Below, one piece after another: positions 52,181-64,000 of a DNA stretch of 64,000 nt. How positions within the stretch are numbered: position 1 is the first letter of the stretch; every line of letters begins with the position of its first letter. A model generated the notes under the pieces. The model did no database searches, was not told the DNA's origin, and worked only from the letters and a program-made list of their open reading frames with translations. The stretch is from Humulus lupulus (Eukaryota; Streptophyta; Magnoliopsida; Rosales; Cannabaceae), in assembly GCF_963169125.1 (NCBI RefSeq), contig NC_084801.1:74651696-74715695 (forward strand), given 5' to 3'. Position numbers and translations under genes: made by a program.

Positions 52181-54357
52181 TGTAGCGTCCCAAATTTGCT
52201 AATAAGGCTAAGGGCCTTGATTAGCATTCCAGGAGGGCGATAATTGATTTAATTATGGTAATATGTTAATATAATGATTATGTGATTAGAAATACATGGT
52301 TATGTGAATTAAATATGCATGTGGGCCCCATCTGGTTATTAGGGGAATATTTGTAATTTTAGTCTGTTGATGACATAAATGTGATATATGTGTGCATTGT
52401 GATTGAGACCACGAGGGTGTGGTGATATATTTATGATGCACGATCCGAGATGTTCCTAATGAGTAGTTCGGTTAAATAGTCACAAGGGGGTTGAATACCC
52501 GGCTAAGGAGGAGCGTAGGGGTATTTTGGGAATACAGTATGTGTTCGGGAATTACCGGGTAACGGGTAGTAATTTAGCAATTATTTGGACATGTCGGGAT
52601 TTAACGGGGATTTATAGGAACACTTGAGGAATTAGCGGGATGTGGCAAATGACAGAATTTCCCTTGGTGGCACTATAGGATTTGGATTTACTTAAGGGTA
52701 TTTTGGACTTTTGGCTAAGGGATAGAATTAGACATTTGGAAGAAAAAAAAAAGGCATTCTCAGCTCTCTCTCTCTCACACATTCGACTCTCTCTACCTCT
52801 CATTGTTCCTTGGTGGCTTGATGAACTTTGGGGACCTTAGGCTAAGGAAAATTGAAGGATTAGATTTGCTAAAGCTTGAGGATTAGCTTAGGGTGAAGAT
52901 ATATGTAAGGTAAGGGTTTAAATTTGAGTTGTCTTTGCTTAATTCTGCTGGGAATTGGAAATTTCATGTCAGCTGAACTTTGGTTTGATATTGACTATTT
53001 GGAGAGGTTATGAGGTTGTTCATAGGATGGTTAGGATGCTTAGGTTTTATGGAGAGGGAAAATGGGCTTAATTATGGATTTAATTGATGTTTGGGGTATG
53101 AATTATTGATTTAGGCTCGGGGAAAAACGTAGATAAAATGGTGGTTTTTGGGTTTCTAGGACTCGCGCCGCGACCATGTTCTACAGGTGTCGTGGCCCAT
53201 GTATGCGAAAAGGCCTAGGGAGGCTTGAGATTGTGCAGGCACTACAGCGTAGGGCTTAGCGTGTCGCGGCCATTGCCCTCCAGTAGGGAAGGCTTTTCCC
53301 TTTGACTAGTAGCTGTTTGCGACCCTAGAGGGCATGTCGCGACCCTAAATAGAAAGAAAGGGGAAATGGAGGCTTTTAGCTCGAGAAATGTTAAGGCTCA
53401 GGAAGGATCCTACTACTCAGATTTCTAGAATCTAAGGCCTTAGAGGCTAGATTAATATTTTGAAGTTATTAGTTGGATTAAGGCTTGATGGATGGTTATT
53501 ATGAATGCATTGCGACTAGGTTATGAACGAGGCTCGGATTAGGGGACTGTGCTCAGGATCGCATTGGTTTATCAGCTCGGGACATAGGTAAGAAAACTAT
53601 TGTACCCGTAGAGCAGGGCACGACCCTGTTATTTGTGTTTCAAGGCGTAGCCCTATTTTTAATGCTTAATGTATGTGTTGATATTTGTGATTATTATGCT
53701 ATGTTATGCATGTTTGTGAGTGAATGGCGAAGGACGAGAATGGCAAGAAGCCGAGTACGACAAGGGGCTGGGATCGGCGTTGGACACGCTGAGTGCAGGC
53801 CGCTATGGTGAGACCCTCCTAGGGTGTTGTATCCATCTTTTCAATGAAGAGCGTGAACCCACGACCTGGTAAAGTGCCTGGGATGACGTAGGCCGCTATG
53901 TGTTTAGCCCATTGGTTGTTTTGTTGTATACTGTGGAATGTTATGTTATATGTTATATATTAAGTTTTCTTGTTGGGATTTGGCTCACAGGTGCTCTATG
54001 GTGCAGGTAAGGGCAAAGGGAATGTCGACCAACCATGAGTACGGAGAGCATGGAGCGACGGGTACATGTTCGGCCTACCTGGCTGCCACGGCCAGGGTTA
54101 TTTTGGGGAGAATGTTGTAATGAACTATTTTGTTGCTTAGGTTGACCGTAATGATATTTTTGAGTTGTAGTATATTTTCTAAACAGTATTTTTGGATCTC
54201 AGCTGTAATACTTTTTATGATTTCAGTGAGTGTCCAAGTTTGTATACTTAATGTCAATTTTATTTCAATTTAGTCACACTTTTAACCTAAAACCTCGATT
54301 AGTGAGCTAATGGCACATTTTTAACTCACATAGTAAGTGGGAGAGGGAGTTATGACA
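52181..54357 (+). repeat. S6: old solo LTR, Tekay-like
   Basis: It begins TGTAGCGTCCCAAATTTGCT and ends in a degenerate stretch near GTTATGACA (54349-54357); the last 30 bases are hard to align. I found no target duplication, so the right edge is uncertain. Modules are in the usual order: GT motifs at 52910, 53588 and 54007, palindrome region 53161-53345 (decayed), GAGAATGGC-type array 53725-53775 and GGATCTCAG near 54186. A CT microsatellite lies at 52763-52800. It is the most diverged copy here. Confidence 0.8.
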
Positions 54358-54667
54358 ATAAGTCATGTGGTCTCCATTATTGGTTGAACATCGAGAGGCT
54401 TAGGAAGTGCGTCGTGTCACCTCCGTTTGCGGCCTCCCTAAGGAAAGACTTCCGAATATATTTATTTTATCTCAAGGTTGACTTCTCTTATGAGCATATA
54501 ATTAGCGATATATTTCAAGTTTGGCTGGCCCTATGGCACACTCTTGAGTTAAGTCATTGATTGAAAATAATGGGTTACACTCCAAATGTGTATCTAGGCC
54601 TTCAAGCACGATTAGTGCATCTTCACCAAACTATCGATAGTTCATAAGTTAAGAGAGAAAGACTTTC

Positions 54668-55110
54668 ATGGTTAATTCTCTTAATCCTTATCAAGAACCT
54701 CAAAATGTGAAAGAACCAGTAAATCGTCATGATGGCCACCTTAGTACTTTTCATTTAGATTTCAACAATCTAGATGTTTGGTACAGAGTCATACACATAA
54801 TTCTGAGTGAAATAAAAGTGTATAATGCAATCATTGATGTGCCTCCAGATGAGCCATCAACCTTATCTGATTATGATAGTCATCAAAAATATGAGGACTG
54901 GATGAGATCTAATTATTTGGATCGTCATTGCATACTAAAGACTGTGATTGATGATATTAAATCGAGATATGTGAACCTTAGATCTACATATGAGATATGG
55001 GATACGATCGAAAGAGATTCTTTTGATCACTTAAGAAGTTTGAAAGAATAAAGGGTAAATATGATTTGCTCAACTCCATTTATTATATTTGAATAATGGA
55101 TTCAAATTTT
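54668..55110 (+). pseudogene. Ty1/copia-like gag fragment
   Basis: The frame from the ATG at 54668 gives 127 residues up to a stop at 55051. FNNLDVWYRVIHIILSE, DYDSHQKYEDWMRSNYLD and YEIWDTIE resemble the N-terminal half of Ty1/copia Gag (the UBN2-like fold). Beyond the stop, the next frame reads KGKYDLLNS, so there is also a frameshift near 55045. I see no protease, RT or LTR for it, and the E5 fragment cuts in at 55238. Lineage unknown. The 310 bases before the ATG have no other recognisable feature. Confidence 0.55.
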
Positions 55111-55237
55111 TTATGCCACCATATTTTTGTCTTGTTTTTCAAGAACGCATAATTCTATACAAGAAAAGAGTGCGAAAGAAAAACAAGAAAATAATTGTAG
55201 ATTGGTAGACCAAGAGATAACTGCCATGGAAATTAGT

Positions 55238-56900
55238 TTTCACAAACTAATCTGGTATCCTCCGGCCCTACTGGCAACACTATGGTAGTATCCACCACAC
55301 TAGCTAGGAAACCTATACATCCACCCTGTAATAAGTCCCTTGCTCTCAGCGCTGATATCATGCGTATGCGGGGTCCACATACTGCACCCACAAAAACAAA
55401 AGGATCCCCTCCCTCCAGGTCAAAGGTCACCATCTTCTACCTACAATCAATAGTAGCTCTGTATCTCACCAGCCAATCCATTCCCAAAATCATATCAAAA
55501 TCCTCCATACATAACTCAATTAGGTCTACTGACAACTCCCTACCATCAACCATCACTGGTAGTGCTCTAATCCACCTCCTAGAAATTACTACTTCCCCTG
55601 TAGGCAATATAGTCCCAAACCCCGCAGTACAGTACTCACTAGGTCTACACAATCTATTAATTACCTTACTAGAAACAAATGAATGTGTAGCACCAGAGTC
55701 AATCAATACAGTAAAAGGAGTGTCAGCACTAGAAAGCAGACCTATAACAACCAAGGGACTAGCCTCGGCCTCTGCTTGCGTCAGGGTCAACACTCGAGCT
55801 GGAGTCAAGCTGTCCACCTTCCATGCTTTCCCTTTCTTTAGTATTGGGAAAATCCTTCTTGAGGTGTCCCACCACCCCACACACATAATAGGCTTTAGCA
55901 CGACATTCGCTCGGATGGCGTCTTATGTACCTCATGCACTCTGGATAGCTCCTCCATGTATCACTACCTCCTTGATGGCCACCATCAGTACCCCAACCTC
56001 TCCTATCAGGACCAGTAGTGGTCGAAGTGTTAGGGGTCTTATTCTTTAGATCACTGGGGCCTCTGCCCCTACTAGACCCAGAATATGGAGGCACCGCTCT
56101 GCGACCCTCCCGTCTTGAAATATTCTCCCTCCAGATCTTGTTCTCCGCTTCCTCAGTGGTAAGAGCCTTCTCAACAGCCTGGGCATAAGTCGTCCCCCAA
56201 GGTACTATTGCAATCCTCACATATCGGGCTATCATAGCATTAAGCCCTCTGATAACTCTGTCCTGCCTAGCTGCATCTATAGGCATAAGATATGGTGCAA
56301 ACATCGCAAGTCTATCGAAGTTCAGGGCATACTCTGCAACTGTCATGCTGCCCTAAACCAACCCCACAAATTCATTCATCATTGCTGCCCTGATGGCAAC
56401 ATTATAATACTCTTGGCTGAACAAATCCTTGAATCCATCCCAACCGAGAGCAGTAATATCCCTGGTCTGTGATGCCACTTCCCACCAAATGCGGGCATCC
56501 TCTCTCAGCATATATGCAGCACAGGCCACCCTACCATGACCCTCTATCCTCATGAAGTCCAGGATAGTGGTAATCATACTCATCCACTGCTTGACCATTA
56601 GTGGATCTGGTCCCCCCTCAAAAGTTGGAGGATGCTGCCTCCTGAACCGCTCATACAACGACTCCCACCTATTCCCATCCACTAATGGATGTACAGCTGG
56701 TACCACTGCAGGTGGCACAATGGATGTAGCACTCCCTAACAGAGCCTGTTGTCTCAAAAGTCGGATCTGCTCATTTGACTCTGAAGCTGGGCTTGCATAT
56801 CTGCCATAATCTACTGCCAGTTCTCAGGGACTGGTGGAGGGTTCTGGCCCTGGTCATCATCTCTTGCCTCAGACCCAGTGCTGGCTAGTCGTACAGATCA
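55238..56900 (-). pseudogene. E5 gag and protease
   Basis: Gag reads YERFRRQHPPTFEGGPDPL and WWEVASQTRD, then the knuckle-like YYVCGVVGHLKKDF. The first Cys (as in E1) is Tyr, and the last position is Phe as in E1. The protease has VLIDSGATHSF and MDWLVRY. The expected start codon is ATA instead of ATG. A TAG lies near 56352 (from CAG), and a 1-bp insertion near 55850 (GGGAAAATCC) shifts the frame after the knuckle. It ends without RT. Confidence 0.82.
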
Positions 56901-57283
56901 TCTTAGATGTATAGCTATCCAAGTTAATTTGAAATTAATGACTCGACGGTCAAACTATGATGACAGGGTAACAATCTTTCCATGCATCACCATTGGAACA
57001 CAACCAATCATAAGCAATCAAGATATAACAGTTCATCCAAATATTGATCCACATGCAACAACAATGCTAATAAGCATGCCTCCATATCATCACACAATAG
57101 TCAAGGGCCAGGCCCTATAAGTTTCTCATGCTCCCTATTAATCAAACAAATAGCAATCATGGTTCTTTCCAATCCCTTAAGCATGTAAACATGTATACAC
57201 AATTACCAAATCCTGAGTCGAGCTTCTCTTTAACGGTGAATGTACATGTCCAGCCAGTCTTCGGGAACCCTTACACCTAGGAT

Positions 57284-57295
57284 GATCTGATACCA
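57284..57295 (-). promoter_or_regulatory. Primer binding site of E5
   Basis: The minus strand reads TGGTATCAGATC, one change from the initiator-Met tRNA match. It lies 3 nt from the LTR fragment that starts at 57299. Confidence 0.8.
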
Positions 57296-57298
57296 AGT

Positions 57299-57583
57299 TC
57301 TAACACCCTGGATAACCAAGGTTGTTACACTGTGTGATTATAAAAGTGCAAAACTTGCTAATCAAGTCATATAGTTGAAAACGTGACCCTAAAGTCGTCA
57401 TTAGGTTAGGGTTAAAAGATTTAGGTCATAAACAGGAAATTTCTTATTAAAGTAAATGTTTAATACATGGGATCCCAAAACAGGTTCTAAAGGACAGTTT
57501 ACAAAATTTCAAAGTTTATGTACAACCACAAGCCACTCTAATGGCAAAATAGGCACTTTAGGTTCTTCTGTCCCTGTACCATC
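57299..57583 (-). repeat. E5 5' LTR fragment
   Basis: The first 285 bases (plus-strand reading) match 10965-11240 of the E1 LTR and include CATGGGATCCCAAAA near 57468. The terminal TG/CA is changed (TCTAAC). S7 begins at 57584; bases 57579-57583 (CCATC) would be its left target site. Confidence 0.8.
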
Positions 57584-58890
57584 TGTAACACCCTGCTAAT
57601 TAGGGCCCGTCACCAAGTGTGTTTAAAACCAGTGCTAGACATGCTAAATAAGTCATTGGACTAAACATGTGATTAAGCCACAAAAGGCATGGGTATTAAA
57701 ACTTGTGGTCAACTCATAAGCATTTTCATCAAATTAAAAGCATGTACCTTCCATGGGATCCCAAAAAACATCAATTTAAAAGCTGGTTACAATACTCAAG
57801 TTACATAATAAGTTGACCTAGGTGAGAAAAGTTGGGTTTAACCCTAGTTCCCTTAAGCATCTCGACCGTGGTGGTCGAGCGGACATCATATGTACATGTC
57901 ACTGCTATCGCCCTCCGACTCATGGCTGGTTGAGCTTCTCTTTACCTTTACCTGCACCACAAAGCACCTGTGAGCCAAAAGAATCAACAAGAAAACATAT
58001 TAAATAGTTCATAGAGTAATATATCCATCAAACAGTAATAACTGAAACTAGCATATTTATTATACAAATTGGAAACCATGGGGTCAAGCAAGCACGTGTC
58101 GCACTTCCTTTCAATTTGTTGGCATCCAAGCCAGTCAAGTGCATGTTGCACTCCCAGGGTGGCCCAGCCATGGTGGCCCAGCCATGGTGGCATGCACTCC
58201 ACGTGCACAATGCCAATCTCAGCTTATAAACTGAGTCCTTTAAGTCCTTGACTTATTAGTCAAGCCTCACATGCCTCCAACTTGTAAGTCGAAGCTTTAG
58301 GACCCTCGACTCATAAGACGAGTCTTTCGAGACCAATATTCCCTCAACTAATAAGTCGATCCCCACTTAACATCCTAATAACCCTTTGGTTTATTAACCG
58401 AGATTCCCAGTCACAACAGACAACCACATATCTCATATAGCATACATATCAACAATTGCAATGCATTATAATACATTCAAACAGTAGTCATTGCTATAAT
58501 TATAATTAAGTTCATTTTAGTGTACCTAATCAGATATTCTCAAACATAATTATAATCATGTTCAATAACAGGCCCAAAGCCTTTATCATATCTATATTCA
58601 GCATTGACTAAGCTCTAACCACACATTCACATAATGGGTGCAGTTTTCTTACCTTCAATCCGAATGCAAGTTACCAGCGATGCCCTTTGAGTAAGATCCT
58701 CAATTCGAGCCCTTAGCGTAGCCCTAGTCACAACCATAATAAGGAATACCATCAACAACAGGAGAATAAAAGCTTCCAAACCAAATCCTAGCCTTCGGGT
58801 CATCGAGTTCCACTCAACAAGGAAGTAGAATCAACCCCGACCCCAAATGGTTAAGTTCCCGATCTAAAAACCTCATTAGGTCTAACACAC
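57584..58890 (-). repeat. S7: partial Tekay-like LTR
   Basis: The plus strand starts TGTAACACCCTGCTAATTAG and keeps the CATGGGATCCC block near 57756, GT3 at 57950 and GT2 at 58651. It stops near 58890, just before the expected palindrome cluster and GT1. Between them, 58205-58400 has repeated GACTTATTAGTC and CGACTCATAAGACGAG hairpin-like motifs where other LTRs have the CGAGAACGG array. The right boundary is approximate. Confidence 0.7.
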
Positions 58891-58917
58891 GTTTTCTCGA
58901 CTGTTAGAAATTTGCTG

Positions 58918-59185
58918 AAGATGTCGCTCAAAAGGTCTGCACGTACAGCCAGCAATGCCTCCAGTGCCAAATGAAGCCTCTCCAGTCCAAAAAAGGGGAA
59001 TGCGTGCCACCGATACTGCTGCTACCAGAAGTGCACTGCCTCGGTTGACAACACCGCTGAGATTGTTCGACTACGGTAACAAGTGGAAGAATTGCTGCAG
59101 CAACAATGACAATAGGCTCAGCCACAGCCACAGACACATACTCAGCCTTAGCCTCAGCCTCAGCCTCAGCCTCAGTCACAACCGT
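58918..59185 (+). pseudogene. Q-rich gag-like scrap
   Basis: From the ATG at about 58921 the plus frame reads MSLKRSARTASNASS, then EIVRLR and QVEELLQQQ, then a Gln/Pro tract. TGA, TAA and TAG codons occur where CAA, CAG or CGA would fit. It looks like the N-terminus of a Ty3/gypsy gag, but I see no LTR or primer site before it. E6 inserted at 59186. Confidence 0.4.
59102..59178. repeat. CAGCCT-type microsatellite
   Basis: Imperfect CAGCCA, CAGCCT and CAGCCTCAGCCTCAG repeats. It encodes the Gln/Pro tract of the gag-like scrap on the plus strand and lies against the left edge of E6. Confidence 0.85.
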
Positions 59186-61156
59186 TGTAATGCCCTACTA
59201 CCTTAGAGCCGTTACTAAGTGAGTTTAAAATAGAAATCGTGCTTTTGACTGACTCTAAGTGGTTTCTAAAACCAAAAGTGTGGATAAATCAGAATTTAAG
59301 GCTGTACTCTTTAAAATGTTTAACTTCATTGAAAACGTAAGTATAAAACATCTGGGATCCCAAAATAAGGTTTACAAAATAATTACAACTCAAAAATAGA
59401 TTTACACCAGGTTAACTATCAAAAGAATGGATCAATGCAGCCATTTACAAAATGCCCCCAACCAAAGTAGTCGGGCAGGCCGAACATGTACGCGCCGCCC
59501 CCACGCTCTCCATACTCATGGTCGGTTGACTGACTCCTTGCTTTTACCTGCCACACGGAGCACCCGTGAGCCGAAGCCCAGCAAGAAAACCCAAATAGCA
59601 CATAACATATGCAATAATAATATCACTGGCATAATTCACTAATAAATAGGAAAATCATCAATTTAAACAAGCACGGCCATGCTGCCCCAGAGGCCTTACC
59701 AAAGCATGGGGTCTCGGTCATTACCGTAGGATAACTCATGTTTCCCTTGGGTCCCACCCTCGCTATAGCATCCCATGTGCTGAGCGTTACTTCCGGCCCC
59801 ACTGCCGTACCCGGCCTTTTCCGCTCTCGACCTTGCCGTTCATTCCATTATAATCACACATATCATACATTATGAAATAACCATTCAAACATACAATAAT
59901 TCATCTAAGATTACACATTTACACACAATACAAGCTAAGGCCGTGCCCTACAATCACACAATGGGCCCATGCCCTATTCTCGAGTGTTACGGTTTTCTTA
60001 CCTGTATCCCTTCTTTCCGATGCACCACGGTCACGAGCACGGTCCACAAGCACGAGCCTCCCCGAAATCCTAGTCACAACACACATAAAACACTTTTAAT
60101 ACTAACCAAGCCCAAAACCACTTCCCGGGACCAATCCCGTACTCCCGGGACCTCTAAAACCTTAAAACAACACCCCGGAGACACCCCCCGAACCTCCGGA
60201 GCAAAGGCCTAAAATTGCCAAAAATGGCATCCTTAAATTGGCCTTGTGCCGTGGCACAACTTTCTTGTGCCGCGGCACCCAGCAAGTCAGGGGCTCCCCC
60301 GCCGCGGCACGAAAAACCTGTGCCGCGGCACGCCTTCGCAGCCAAGAATTCTGGGTTTTTCCTTCGCGTTTTCCCAAGCTTCAACCTCTCCAAATCACCC
60401 CAAACCAATACCTAAACCCCAAAACTCAAATCCAAACTTCCTATGAACAATCTAACAACCTATAGACACTAAAAACAAGATCAAAACATCAACACACCCA
60501 AGATCCACACCTTTGATCTTAAATTTCGCAACTAACCCAAAACTCAACAAAGCTTAGCTTATGCATTTAAATTCCTCAAATCAAAACAAAACCCAAACTT
60601 AAATATGTATAAAACCCTTACCTCAAATGGAGAATCCACACAAAGCTTCCTTGATTTCCTCCTAGACTCCCACTTCTCCTTCTCTTCTTCTTCTTTTCTT
60701 TTTGCTTGCCCTAGCCTTTATCTCCTCTTCTTTTCCTTCTCTTCTAACCACTCATTCTCAACTCAACTTATAAGATTCCCGAAGTACCCCTAGGCTCCTC
60801 CCGAGCCGGGTACAACATCCCGTTGTGACTTTTAGACTAAATGGCTCACTAGGACCGTCTCGATGCGTGCATCCTGATAAAAACACCACCTCACATGGCA
60901 CAATTCACATAGTACAATTATCACAGTTATGCCCTATCATGGCCAGATTACAATCATGCTCATTCTAAGACAATCAGGTCTACATGCATACTAATTCACA
61001 TAGTCATGCATCTCAAATAATCAATTAGTAATATAACGTGCATTAAATGATAATCATGCATAAAACTCAATAAAAACACACACCAAATCCCATCATGCCC
61101 TCCAGGCACACTACTCCAGGCCCTTAAGCCTTAATACTGAATTTGGGGTCGTTACA
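59186..61156 (-). repeat. 3' LTR of E6
   Basis: This 1,971-bp LTR starts TGTAACGACCCC and ends GGGCATTACA on the minus strand. Modules: CATGCA repeats 60982-61065, GT motifs at 60620, 60000 and 59546, palindrome cluster GTGCCGCGGCAC at 60240-60335 (four copies, one with a change), CCGCTCTCG-type array 59795-59840, TGGGATCCCAAAA at 59353. Close to S3. Confidence 0.94.
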
Positions 61157-61172
61157 ACTATCCCCTCCTCAT
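61157..61172 (-). promoter_or_regulatory. Polypurine tract of E6
   Basis: The minus strand reads CATGAGGAGGGGATAGT directly before the LTR start. The pol stop is 20 bases upstream. Confidence 0.8.
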
Positions 61173-61192
61173 GAAAATTTCGTCCTCGAAAT

Positions 61193-64000
61193 TTACCTGA
61201 ACAACTCGGGATACCACTCCCGCATATCCGACTCCAGTTCCCATGTCGCCTCTTCGACCTTGCTATTCCTCCACAATATTTTAACCAAGGCGATGGTCTT
61301 GCTCCTCAAGACTTTGTTCTTTCTGTCAAGGATCTGAATAGGGTTTTCTTCGTATGATAAATCCCGATCCAACTCCAAGTTCTCATAGCTCAACACATGA
61401 GTAGTGTCCGATACATACTTCTGGAGCATGGATACATGAAACACGTCATGAACCCCTGATAGAGCTGGAGGCATTGCTAACCTGTAAGCCACCTCCCCAA
61501 CTCGTTCCAGAACCTCCAATGGACCAAAAAACCTGGGACTCAGCTTGCCCCGAACGCCAAATCGTTTTACTCCTCTCAGGGGTGAAACCCTGAGGAATAC
61601 ATGATCACCAACCCGAAATTCCACGCTCCTGCGTTTCTGATCTGAATAACTCTTCTGGCGACTCTGGGAGGCTAGCATACGAGCTCTAATCTTCTCAAGT
61701 GCCTCATTGGTCCTCTGAACAATCTCAGGACCCAAATACCTTCTCTCACCTGCCTCATCCCAGTGAATCGGTGATCTGCACTTTCTTCCATACAACATCT
61801 CATACGGAGCCACTCCGATCGTCGCCTGATAACTGTTATTGTACGAGAACTCAATCAGAGGGAGATACCTACTCCAAGATCCCTCGAAATCCAACACACA
61901 AGCTCGTAACATGTCCTCCAGTATCTGGATTGTCCTCTCAGACTGTCCATCCGTCTGAGGATGATATGCGGTACTAAACCGAAGTTATGTGCCCATTGCC
62001 TTCTGTAGGCTCTTCCAAAACATGGAAGTGAAAGTGGGGTCTCTGTCGGATACTATCGACCTCGGAGCCCCATGAAGTCGAACAATCTCCTTCACATAAA
62101 GCTCTGCATACTGTTCCACAGTATAAGTTGTTTTCACAGGTAAGAAGTGGGCGGACTTCGTATACCTGTCCACAATCACCCACACCGAGTCATGCTGACC
62201 CACGGTCTTTAGCAATCCAACCACAAAGTCCATGGCAATATCTTCCCATTTCAACTCGGGAATCCCTAGAGGCTGTAATAATCCTGCTGGCCTCTGATGT
62301 TCCGCCTTAATCTGCTGACAGGTTAAGCATCTAGCCACATAGTCCACCACGTCCCTCTTCATGCCTGACCACCAATACAAAACCTTCAGGTCATGGTACA
62401 TCTTCGTAGAACCTGTGTGCAAAGAGTAGGGAGTGGTATGAGACTCGTCCAGAATCTCTCGCCGAATAACTGGATCAATCGGAACACAAATCCATCCTTT
62501 GTACTTCAATAGGCCCATCTCAGAGATAGAGAAGTCCTTGACTGCTCCAGTTAGGACATTCTCTCTACGTTCAACTAACTGGGGATCCATTCCCTGTGCT
62601 TCCTTAATCCTCCCAAGGAGCGTTGACTGAAGAGTAATGTTGGCTAACCTACCAACCACTAACTCTATACCTGCTCTAGTCATCTCTCCAGCTAATCTGT
62701 CAGATATCTGCCTCGAACTATACAGCTGCCCTGGGCCCCTCCGGCTCAATGCATCAGCCACTACATTGGCCTTCCCAGGATGGTACAGGATATCACAATC
62801 GTAATCCTGTACCAGCTCTAGCCACCGTCTCTGGCGCATATTCAAGTCCTTCTGGGTAAAGAAATACTTTAGACTTTTGTGATCAGTGTATATCTCGCAC
62901 CTTTCTCCATACAGATAGTGTCTCCAAACCTTAAGTGCGAATACCACTGCCGCTAACTCCAGGTCGTGCGTGGGATATCTCTGCTCGTACTCCTTTAATT
63001 GCCTTGATGCGTACGCTATCACTTTCCCAGCCTGCATCAACACGCATCCCAGACCCTGTCTAGAAGCGTCACAGTAGACCACAAACTTCTCATCATCTGT
63101 TGGCAGGCTCAGCACTGGTGCAGTAATCAACCGTCGCTTCAACTCTTTAAAGTTGTTCTCGCATCGATCTGTCCACACATACTTGGTCTTCTTCCTTGTC
63201 AATTCTGTCAACAGAGTAGCAATTCTAGAGAACCCCTCTACAAACCGTCGGTAGTAACCTGCTAGTCCAAGGAAACTTCTAACTTCAGGAACACTGCTGG
63301 GTCTAGGCCAATCTCTCACTGCTTCCGTCTTGCTTGGGTCGACCAGTAACCCATCCTTACTAATAATATGGCCTAGGAATGAAACTTGCGATAACCAGAA
63401 CTCGCACTTGCTAAACTTGGCATATAGCTTATGCTCTCTTAACCGCTGCAACACTAGACGCAGATGATGCTCATGCTCTGTCTCTGACTGGGAGTATACT
63501 AGGATATCATCAATAAATACAATTACAAACTTATCCAGGTAATCCTTGAAAATTCTTTTCATCAAATCCATAAATGCCGTCGGGGCATTGGTTAACCCAA
63601 AGGACATAACCAGAAATTCATAATGCTCATACCGCGTCTGAAAAGCAGTCTTTGGTACGTCCACCTCTTTGATCCTCAACTGATAGTAGCCTGATCGGAG
63701 ATCAATCTTCGAAAACATTGTACTCCCTTGAAGCTGATCAAATAAATCGTCGATCCTAGGAAATGGATACTTGTTCTTGATGGTCAGCTTATTCAACTCC
63801 CTGTAGTCTATGCACATCCGGAGCGATCCATCCTTTTTCATAACAAATAAAACTGGAGCACCCCAAGGCGAGAAACTTGGTCTGACAAACCCCAAATCAA
63901 GTAGTTCCTGTAACTGAATCTTCAACTCCTTTAATTCTGCCGGAGCCATTCTGTAAGGTGCCTTGGATACTGGCTCTGCTCCCGGAGCCAACTCTATGAC
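61193..64000 (-). pseudogene. E6 pol: RT, RNase H, integrase, chromodomain-like tail
   Basis: The frame is open from the right edge to 61193 except for one TAA at 61985-61987, in the integrase after KAMGT, where CAA (Gln) fits the family. In order: RT ([41 protein letters not shown]), RNase H ([41 protein letters not shown]), integrase zinc region ([17 protein letters not shown]) and core (first Asp in IAMDFVVG, second in VSDRDPTF, Glu in SERTI), then VGDHVFLRVSP, and the tail VKILWRN, EEATWEL, YPELF. Residues 12-14 of the chromodomain-like tail lack the classical VKWKG form seen in E4. The reading continues past 64000, so the N-terminus is not visible. Confidence 0.92.

Larger units (their letters stand above)
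55238..57583 (-). mobile_element. E5: Tekay-type element fragment
   Basis: On the minus strand it has part of a 5' LTR (57299-57583), a primer site, gag and protease. It breaks off at 55238, in the region just before RT, next to copia-like DNA. On the right it is cut by S7 at 57584. It is close to E1: the sequence matches along 8900-11230, so E5 and E1 are one family. Confidence 0.85.
59186..64000 (-). mobile_element. E6: Tekay-type element, cut by the window edge
   Basis: The 3' LTR (59186-61156), polypurine tract and most of pol are visible; gag, the protease and the 5' LTR are beyond 64000. The left target site is ACCGT (59181-59185); its partner is outside. Pol shows one stop in about 2.8 kb, so this is the least decayed element in the window. 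Confidence 0.92.

Noticed and set aside
54331..54335. TAGTA as a target duplication of S6 with TAGTG at 52176-52180
   Set aside because: The TAGTAA word is part of the LTR end in sister copies, so the match is not independent.

Overview
The window is nuclear DNA from a plant, most likely a eudicot with a large repeat-rich genome. I cannot name the species; a Cannabaceae-type genome is only a guess. I see no host protein gene, rRNA, tRNA or CRISPR array. Nearly all 64 kb is LTR retrotransposon DNA: two complete Tat-lineage Ty3/gypsy elements, one complete chromovirus with a canonical chromodomain, one outer and one edge-truncated Tekay-type element, fragments of another Tekay element and of a Ty1/copia gag, and six solo LTRs of Tekay-like subfamilies plus a partial seventh. 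Labels used below: E1 to E6 are elements with internal sequence, S1 to S7 are solo or partial LTRs.

Layout. 1-1614 is AT-rich flank. E1 (Tekay-type, minus) runs 1615-40582. S1 (5124-7491) replaces part of its integrase. E1's 5' LTR is split by E2 (Tat, plus, 12367-39510, target duplication CACAT). E2 carries S2 (14664-16926, ACTTT) in gag and E3 (Tat, minus, 18149-33181, TGAAG) in its protease region. E3 carries S3 (21341-23534, GTAAT) inside an antisense gene. This makes a four-level nest: E1 > E2 > E3 > S3. E4 (chromovirus, minus, 40909-51135) follows, with one solo LTR in each of its LTRs (S4 GCCAT, S5 CGCTC). Next come AT-rich DNA, S6 (52181 to about 54357), a copia gag remnant (54668-55110), E5 (Tekay fragment, 55238-57583), S7 (57584 to about 58890), a Q-rich gag-like scrap, and E6 (Tekay, minus, 59186 to the right edge), whose visible pol has a single stop.

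Biology. Gag, protease, RT, RNase H and integrase can be followed in most elements, but all are broken, largely by CAG to TAG and CGA to TGA changes that fit decay of methylated cytosines. The Tat elements have a second RNase H, a roughly 119-bp tandem array after pol, and an antisense multi-exon gene with its own TATA box near the 3' LTR. The Tekay-like LTRs have diverged widely but keep one modular order: three AG|GTAAG-type splice-donor motifs at near-fixed spacing, a palindrome cluster whose sequence changes between subfamilies, a CGAGAACGG-type array, CATGCA repeats at the 5' end and a GGGATCCC palindrome near the 3' end. I regard this LTR architecture and the antisense gene as the most interesting content.
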